This document shows positions 59,776 to 64,000 of a stretch of 64,000 nt of DNA, in pieces (positions within the stretch are counted from its first letter, which is position 1; every line of letters starts with the position of its first letter). This DNA is from Tamlana crocina (GTDB taxonomy: Bacteria; Bacteroidota; Bacteroidia; Flavobacteriales; Flavobacteriaceae). The translations under genes and the position numbers were made by a program. Location of the stretch: contig CP158972.1 in NCBI GenBank assembly GCA_040429635.1, positions 3,107,501 to 3,171,500 on the forward strand, written 5' to 3'. The notes below the pieces were generated by a model. The model ran no database searches and was not told the DNA's origin. It saw only the letters and a list, made by a program, of their open reading frames with translations.

Positions 59776-59811
59776 AAAAGCCTTCAAAATTAATTTTGAA
59801 GGCTTTTTTAT
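59776..59811 (+). terminator. Nif3/zinc-ribbon operon terminator
   Basis: AAAAGCCTTCAAAATTAATTTTGAAGGCTTTTTTA: a 15-bp near-perfect stem with a short loop and T tract. Confidence 0.92.
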
Positions 59812-59870
59812 TTAAGGTTTTGCGGTTTGTTTCGTCTATTTATTAAAATCAATAAATCTAAAAAGTCGTC

Positions 59871-59910
59871 ATTCCGAATTGTCACACTGAGCGCAGTCGA
59901 AGTGCTATTT
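59871..59910. repeat. Single copy of the dispersed GTCGAAGTG repeat
   Basis: CATTCCGAATTGTCACACTG then AGCGCAGTCGAAGTG. The core (59881-59904) aligns with the arms of the inverted repeat at 57662-57737 and, in reverse, with 4666-4682. The rest of the spacer to 60016 holds no gene. Confidence 0.7.
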
Positions 59911-60016
59911 CAATGCATCATCGAATTTAATTGTGATATACTGAAATAGTCCAAATAGTTATCGAGATAGCATGACGAGATAACTTTTTAGTTGCAAAAA
60001 ACATAAAAAACAATCC

Positions 60017-60673
60017 ATGAAAACCTTACTCCCATTATTAGCCATTACTCTATTTTTCAGTTGCCAAAACACGGCACAAACCAACAAAAAGCAGCAAGCC
60101 GTAATTAATGCCGAACCCGTTGAAGTCCCCATGGAAAACGGCTTGGCCAAAGCATACTTTGCGAGTGGCTGCTTTTGGTGCGTCGAGGCCATTTACGAGA
60201 GCGTAAAAGGTGTAAAGGAATCCATTTCGGGTTATTCCGGCGGGCATACAAAAAACCCTACTTATGAGGCTAGCAATACAGGAAAGACCGGCCACGCCGA
60301 AGCCGTCGAGATTATTTACGACCCCAATGTAGTGAGTTTTGAAACCTTGGTGGATGTCTATTTTGCCTCGCAAAACGTTACCCAAGTTAACGGACAAGGC
60401 AATGACAGAGGATCGCAATACCGTTCCATTATTTTTTACCAGAACAACGAACAAAAACAGATTATTTTAAAGAAAAAAGAAGCCTTGGCCAAAAAGCTAA
60501 ATGCCAAAATTGCCGCCGAAGTTTATCCCTTCCAAAAGTTTTGGGCAGCCGAAGATTACCACCAAGACTACGAAAAAAAACACCCCAACCACCCGTATAT
60601 CCAAAATGTATCCATTCCAAGATTAAATCGCTTTAAATCCAAAATGCCCGAGGTTTTGAAGGACAACCATTAA
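60017..60673 (+). CDS. msrA: peptide-methionine (S)-S-oxide reductase, exported
   Basis: A 218-residue MsrA repairing methionine sulfoxide. The catalytic motif is GCFWCVEAIYESVKGV with C52 and C55; SGGHTKNPTYE and GNDRGSQYRSIIFY are conserved. The N-terminus LLPLLAITLFFSC is a lipoprotein signal, so it works in the envelope. No MsrB domain is fused. The next spacer belongs to a cassette-like accessory unit. Confidence 0.95.
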   Translation: MKTLLPLLAITLFFSCQNTAQTNKKQQAVINAEPVEVPMENGLAKAYFASGCFWCVEAIYESVKGVKESISGYSGGHTKNPTYEASNTGKTGHAEAVEIIYDPNVVSFETLVDVYFASQNVTQVNGQGNDRGSQYRSIIFYQNNEQKQIILKKKEALAKKLNAKIAAEVYPFQKFWAAEDYHQDYEKKHPNHPYIQNVSIPRLNRFKSKMPEVLKDNH

Positions 60674-60688
60674 ATTGCATTTCGTTTT

Positions 60689-60719
60689 TTGACTTTGTAG
60701 AAAATTTCGGTTATTTTCG
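60689..60719 (+). promoter_or_regulatory. Promoter of the nuclease cassette (shared type)
   Basis: TTG (60689-60691), a 20-base spacer and TATTTTCG (60712-60719), the TTTCG variant of the -7 box. It closely matches the element at 39448-39478. The leader contains a CTAAAC/GTTTAG stem (60761-60779) directly before the left direct repeat. Confidence 0.65.
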
Positions 60720-60783
60720 TTAGCATATAATTTTTAATATTGAAATAAACATAATGAGGACTAAACTTATTTTGTTTAGGCGA

Positions 60784-60795
60784 CCGTTGGCAATA
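60784..60795 (+). repeat. Left 12-bp direct repeat of the nuclease cassette
   Basis: CCGTTGGCAATA, 13 bp before the nuclease ATG. The partner at 61478 reads CCGTTGCCAATA (11 of 12 identical, and the same orientation). Confidence 0.7.
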
Positions 60796-60808
60796 AACTG
60801 AAAATGAA

Positions 60809-61474
60809 ATGGCGAAACATTACGCAATTGTAAAGAACAAACTAAATGAAGTTATCCAAAGCCCTTTAAAAAATTGGGTTAGACAAAATTTAGACCAATT
60901 AACTAGCGACTTTGACCCTGACAATCAAACTACATCACAAATCAGAAGTAGACTTATAAAACTAAATTGGAATTTAAGGAATTCTAACGGTGATGTATTT
61001 TTAATTAGACCTGACGAAAATAATAACATTCAATTTGCTGAAGAAGTAATTGCCGAAATTCAGGATGAAGACATTGAAAATATTGAAAATGAAGACAATA
61101 ATGATTTAACTTTTAGTCTAGAAAAAGATTTGCAATCCGCATTAAGATTAAATATAGAAACAATCGAATTTGGATTAAAAATTGTTGATGGCGGAAATGA
61201 AAGAAATACTAAAGCTGGACGAATTGATATAACTGCTCAAGACCAGAATGGACGAAAAGTGATTATTGAATTAAAAGCTATTGAAGCTAGGCCAAGTGTT
61301 ATTGCTCAAACTTTAGCCTATATGGAAGCTGTTTCGGAAGAAGATAATTGTGAAGTTAGAGGAATAATAATAGCGAGTGGATTTTCCGAAAGAGTACTTC
61401 TTGCTTCAAGACAGATAAAAAATTTAAAACTTATTGAGTATAAATTCCAATTTAACTTTAGTGAACGGAATTAA
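60809..61474 (+). CDS. NucS-like (DUF91) nuclease-domain protein
   Basis: A 221-residue protein. The C-terminal half (about 105-205) has the layout of the NucS nuclease fold: a helical LEKDLQSALRLN, an EFGLKIVDGGNERNTKAGRI stretch, then DIT and VIIELKA, giving the D...E-x-K catalytic pattern of PD-(D/E)XK enzymes. The N-terminal 80 residues are not recognised and may give specificity. It is alone, AT-rich, and lies between direct repeats, so it looks like a mobile accessory gene. Repair, restriction or phage defence are all possible. Confidence 0.8.
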   Translation: MAKHYAIVKNKLNEVIQSPLKNWVRQNLDQLTSDFDPDNQTTSQIRSRLIKLNWNLRNSNGDVFLIRPDENNNIQFAEEVIAEIQDEDIENIENEDNNDLTFSLEKDLQSALRLNIETIEFGLKIVDGGNERNTKAGRIDITAQDQNGRKVIIELKAIEARPSVIAQTLAYMEAVSEEDNCEVRGIIIASGFSERVLLASRQIKNLKLIEYKFQFNFSERN

Positions 61475-61477
61475 AGT

Positions 61478-61489
61478 CCGTTGCCAATA
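61478..61489 (+). repeat. Right 12-bp direct repeat of the nuclease cassette
   Basis: CCGTTGCCAATA, 3 bp after the nuclease stop. It pairs with 60784-60795 as a direct repeat and bounds a unit of 694 bp from repeat to repeat. Confidence 0.7.
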
Positions 61490-61544
61490 CAGTATAATAA
61501 CAATACTAACTTGGTTTCTTAACCTGAAGTTAGATTATCTGTAT

Positions 61545-61556
61545 TTTTCTACAAAA
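61545..61556. repeat. Inverted copy of the promoter motif TTTTGTAGAAAA
   Basis: TTTTCTACAAAA, the reverse complement of TTTTGTAGAAAA. Eleven bases match the promoter spacer TTTGTAGAAAA at 60694-60704 in inverse orientation, so the accessory unit is framed by a short inverted repeat. Downstream TATCTTTA (61579-61586) may be a weak -7 box for the next gene. Confidence 0.5.
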
Positions 61557-61607
61557 TACTCAGATGCAAAACCCGCACTATCTTTACACTAACCATCAAA
61601 AAAACTA

Positions 61608-62255
61608 ATGAAACACATAACTTATATAGCTATTTGCCTATTGTTTTTAACCAACTGCAAACAAACCCCAAAAACCGAGGTTAAAAAAACAGAAATTTCG
61701 GTAGCCGAAAAAATAGCCAACGCGCACGGTTACCAAAATTGGAAAAACGTTGCCGAGGTACAATTTACCTTTGCGGGAAAACGCCATTGGGTATGGCTCC
61801 CAAAAACCAACCAAGTCACTTTAAAATCAGCAACGGACACACTAACCTACAACCGAAAACAAATGGACAGCACCGCCCTAAAAGCCGACCGTGCTTTTAT
61901 TAACGACAAGTTTTGGTTGCTTATTCCGTTTCAATTGGTTTGGGATAGCAGTGCTTCCATTTCCGAGCCCGAAAAAGTCACTGCTCCAATTGCAAATACC
62001 GTGCTCAATAAAATCACAATGACTTACCCAAACGAAGGTGGTTACACGCCTGGCGATGCTTACGATATTTTTTATGATGACAACTACATCATCAAAGAAT
62101 GGGTTTTTAGACGTGGCAACCAAACCGAACCGTCACTCACCAACACCTTCGAGAACCTGCAAGATTTTAACGGCATAAAAATAGCTTTGGAACACAAAAA
62201 AGGCGAAGGCGATTGGAGTCTCGATTTTACTAATGTGTCCGTAGTTTTAGAGTAA
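61608..62255 (+). CDS. hypothetical lipoprotein
   Basis: A 215-residue lipoprotein (signal ITYIAICLLFLTNC). The mature part is rich in aromatic and beta-strand segments (FTFAGKRHWVWLPKTNQVTL, KFWLLIPFQLVWD, YDIFYDDNYIIKEWVFRRGN). I do not recognise a named domain; the overall pattern resembles outer-membrane lipid-handling lipoproteins such as LolB/LppX-like folds, but this is weak. Hairpin terminator follows. Confidence 0.75.
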   Translation: MKHITYIAICLLFLTNCKQTPKTEVKKTEISVAEKIANAHGYQNWKNVAEVQFTFAGKRHWVWLPKTNQVTLKSATDTLTYNRKQMDSTALKADRAFINDKFWLLIPFQLVWDSSASISEPEKVTAPIANTVLNKITMTYPNEGGYTPGDAYDIFYDDNYIIKEWVFRRGNQTEPSLTNTFENLQDFNGIKIALEHKKGEGDWSLDFTNVSVVLE

Positions 62256-62353
62256 TTTCGAATTCATTTTTGTAAATAAAAACATCCAAACACCAATTAT
62301 AGGCGTATATAAAGTATAGAAATTACTATTCCGCTTATGCGTCTATATATATT

Positions 62354-62388
62354 AAAAGCGCTTCAATCAATGGTTGAAGCGCTTTTTC
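62354..62388. terminator. Bidirectional terminator, lipoprotein / CDGSH gene
   Basis: AAAAGCGCTTCAA, a TCAATGG loop, and TTGAAGCGCTTTTTC. It lies between convergent genes. Confidence 0.92.
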
Positions 62389-62400
62389 ATTTCAATGGTT

Positions 62401-62820
62401 TTATCCTTTAAATTTTGTTTTCACATGGCTGCCATCGCAATACGGTTTATTTTCCGAGGCGCCACACCTGCAAAATGCCGTGGTTTTACTTTTCATTTCA
62501 GAACTGCCGTCCAAATCAATCACTTTTATCGTTCCGTGTACCAATAACGGGCCGTTGCTCAACACTTCCACTTTGGCTTCTTCAACAACCGTGCTTTCAT
62601 CAACACTGGCATTCATATAGTAGCTCAAAGCACCCGAAGGGCAACGCACCACCTGATTGATAATTTCATCGGTTTGAGCGCCACCAATGGTTATCCACGG
62701 ACGCATATCGGGCCTAAAAACCTTGGGCAGCCCTTTCACACAAATCCCCGAATGTATACAGGCCTCGGGGTTCCAAACAATGGTTACCTCGCCGTTGGTA
62801 TATTCCTTAATCCCAGTCAT
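62401..62820 (-). CDS. 4Fe-4S mono-cluster and CDGSH iron-sulfur protein
   Basis: A 139-residue protein of two iron-sulfur domains: an N-terminal divergent 4Fe-4S mono-cluster domain (WNPEACIHSGICVKGLPKVF, VVRCPSGAL) and a C-terminal CDGSH domain (FCRCGASENKPYCDGSHVKT, binding a 2Fe-2S cluster through three Cys and one His). The ATG at 62820 is the start; the longest frame extends to 63183 across the oppositely oriented kynureninase gene and is rejected. Role in redox or iron handling unknown. Confidence 0.92.
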   Translation of the reverse strand: MTGIKEYTNGEVTIVWNPEACIHSGICVKGLPKVFRPDMRPWITIGGAQTDEIINQVVRCPSGALSYYMNASVDESTVVEEAKVEVLSNGPLLVHGTIKVIDLDGSSEMKSKTTAFCRCGASENKPYCDGSHVKTKFKG

Positions 62821-62837
62821 AGTAGGTGTTTTCACTA

Positions 62838-62845
62838 AAGATACG
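62838..62845 (-). promoter_or_regulatory. CDGSH gene promoter -7 box (imperfect)
   Basis: TATCTTTA on the minus strand, one base off TAnnTTTG, 17 bp before the ATG at 62820. Confidence 0.45.
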
Positions 62846-62882
62846 AAAATTTGGGACAATTTTCTTGTTTTCACTGTGCCCA

Positions 62883-62909
62883 TTGGTTGGTTTAGATTGC
62901 TTATTTTTG
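62883..62909 (+). promoter_or_regulatory. kynureninase promoter
   Basis: TATTTTTG (62902-62909) with TTG at 62883-62885 (16-base spacer, shorter than usual). It lies 25 bp before the proposed TTG start codon and supports that start. Confidence 0.5.
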
Positions 62910-62934
62910 TTAGAAACCCAAAAAGAAAAACACC

Positions 62935-64000
62935 TTGTTCCATTATAAAACGGGTCTTGATTTTGCCTTCGAACAAGACCGAAACGACAAACTGAAAGCT
63001 TACCGAACTCAATTCCACATTCCGAAAAACCCAGATGGAAGCGATTGTATTTACATGACGGGTAACTCGTTGGGACTTCAGCCTAAAAGTACCAAAGCCT
63101 GCGTAAACCAAGAGCTTGACGATTGGGCTCAATTGGGGGTCGAAGGTCATTTTGAAGCTAAAAACCCGTGGTTGCCTTATCACGAATTTCTAACCGAAAG
63201 TATGGCCAATGTGGTGGGCGCCAAACCTATTGAAGTGGTGGTGATGAATACCCTTACCGCCAACCTCCATTTTATGATGGTGTCGTTTTACCAACCCACT
63301 AAAACCCGTTACAAAATACTGATTGAAAGTGATGCTTTTCCTTCGGACAAATACGCAGTGGAATCACAATTACGCCATCACGGTTTTGATGATAAAGACG
63401 GACTGGTTCTATGGAAACCCCGAAAAGGCGAAGAGCTTTTGAATTATGAAGATTTAGAGACCATCCTCAAGGAACAAGGCGAGGAAATCGCACTGATTAT
63501 GATTGGTGGTGTTAATTATTACACTGGGCAGTTTTTCGATTTAAAACGCATCACCAAATTGGGACACCAGTACGGCTGCAAAGTAGGTTTTGACTGTGCC
63601 CACGGGGCAGGCAACGTACAGTTGAATTTGCACGATTCGGGTGCCGATTTTGCCGTTTGGTGCACCTATAAATATTTAAACTCGGGGCCGGGCAGTTTGG
63701 CGGGCTGTTTTGTGCACGAACGCCATGCCCATAATAAAAACCTCAACCGGTTTACGGGCTGGTGGAGCCACAATAAACAAACCCGTTTTAACATGCGCAA
63801 CGAGTTTGACCAACTTCCGGGTGCTGAAGGCTGGCAGCTCAGTAACCCGCCTATTTTATCGATGGCTGCCATTAAAGCCTCGCTCGATATATTTAGCGAA
63901 GTAGGCATGGAACAGCTCACCGAAAAATCGAAAAAACTAACGGGCTATTTCGAATTTTTATTGAAGCAATTGGGCGAAGATACTATTAGAATCATAACCC
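62935..64000 (+). CDS. kynU: kynureninase, 3' end beyond window
   Basis: PLP enzyme splitting kynurenine to anthranilate and alanine in tryptophan degradation. The 355 codons visible show FAFEQDRNDKLKAYRTQFHI, YMTGNSLGLQPKSTKA, GFDCAHGAGNVQLNLHDSGA, the PLP lysine K246 in WCTYKYLNSGPG, and GWWSHNKQTRFNM. In-frame TAG at 62911 and the absence of ATG or GTG before conserved residues leave TTG (62935) as start. It is divergent from the CDGSH gene. The gene continues past 64000. Confidence 0.93.
   Translation, partial: MFHYKTGLDFAFEQDRNDKLKAYRTQFHIPKNPDGSDCIYMTGNSLGLQPKSTKACVNQELDDWAQLGVEGHFEAKNPWLPYHEFLTESMANVVGAKPIEVVVMNTLTANLHFMMVSFYQPTKTRYKILIESDAFPSDKYAVESQLRHHGFDDKDGLVLWKPRKGEELLNYEDLETILKEQGEEIALIMIGGVNYYTGQFFDLKRITKLGHQYGCKVGFDCAHGAGNVQLNLHDSGADFAVWCTYKYLNSGPGSLAGCFVHERHAHNKNLNRFTGWWSHNKQTRFNMRNEFDQLPGAEGWQLSNPPILSMAAIKASLDIFSEVGMEQLTEKSKKLTGYFEFLLKQLGEDTIRIIT

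Noticed and set aside
62687-62995. A 102-residue plus-strand open frame
   Set aside because: It is antisense to the CDGSH gene and overlaps the kynureninase promoter and start; no family resemblance.

Overview
The window looks like a chromosomal segment of a member of the Flavobacteriaceae (Bacteroidota). It is AT-rich. Intergenic regions repeatedly show the Bacteroidota sigma-factor signature TAnnTTTG, often with TTG about 19-20 bases upstream. Several secreted proteins carry C-terminal sorting domains of the type IX system. An rRNA operon of the 16S-tRNA-Ile-tRNA-Ala-23S type opens the window. Genus cannot be named from sequence reading alone.

Layout. 1-4385: rRNA operon on the minus strand (23S truncated by the window edge, tRNA-Ala, tRNA-Ile, 16S), preceded by three tandem copies of a promoter. 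4386-8180: a repeat-rich spacer, then thrS-infC-rpmI-rplT on the plus strand; infC must use an ATA or ATT start. 8181-16034: minus-strand housekeeping genes (YjbQ family, a misnamed 'asparagine synthetase B' family protein, dnaB, accA, EamA permease, LptF/G permease, tgt). 16076-23338: envelope and secreted proteins (beta-barrel protein, imelysin/DUF4856 lipoprotein pair, HMG-CoA lyase, two type IX cargo proteins). 23342-33300: pyrD, pepT, RluD-type pseudouridine synthase, PASTA protein, ddl, coaD, SulP transporter, Nudix, pyrE. 33330-39434: birA, then rsfS-ftsH and LUD-cdsA-psd-ACBP, a membrane-lipid cluster.

39435-40520 is a small accessory patch (methyltransferase, a lipoprotein cut short by a paired palindrome element). 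40538-59752 returns to core functions: valS, DUF1573, a PDZ/aspartyl-protease-like protein, aminotransferase-murB, an ECF sigma/anti-sigma pair, glycosyltransferase-ECF sigma-Nramp-like transporter, lipA-gap-hybrid histidine kinase, lpxK, a Nif3-like protein and a coiled-coil zinc-ribbon relative that has lost its cysteines. 60017-64000: msrA, a cassette-like unit holding a NucS-like nuclease between 12-bp direct repeats, a lipoprotein, a CDGSH/4Fe-4S protein, and a divergent kynureninase gene that runs off the window and appears to start at TTG.

The most unusual structure is the pair of accessory loci (39.4 kb and 60.7 kb) that share a closely similar promoter with a TTTCG-type -7 box, the second bounded by direct repeats. 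Other notable points are the tandem rRNA promoters, the non-canonical infC start, Tgt and zinc-ribbon proteins without their expected zinc ligands, and an Nramp homologue without DPGN. In several places a TAnnTTTG promoter lies inside the longest open frame and so decides a shorter start (tgt, imelysin, M43 protease, pyrD). I see no CRISPR array, complete transposase, integrase or prophage.
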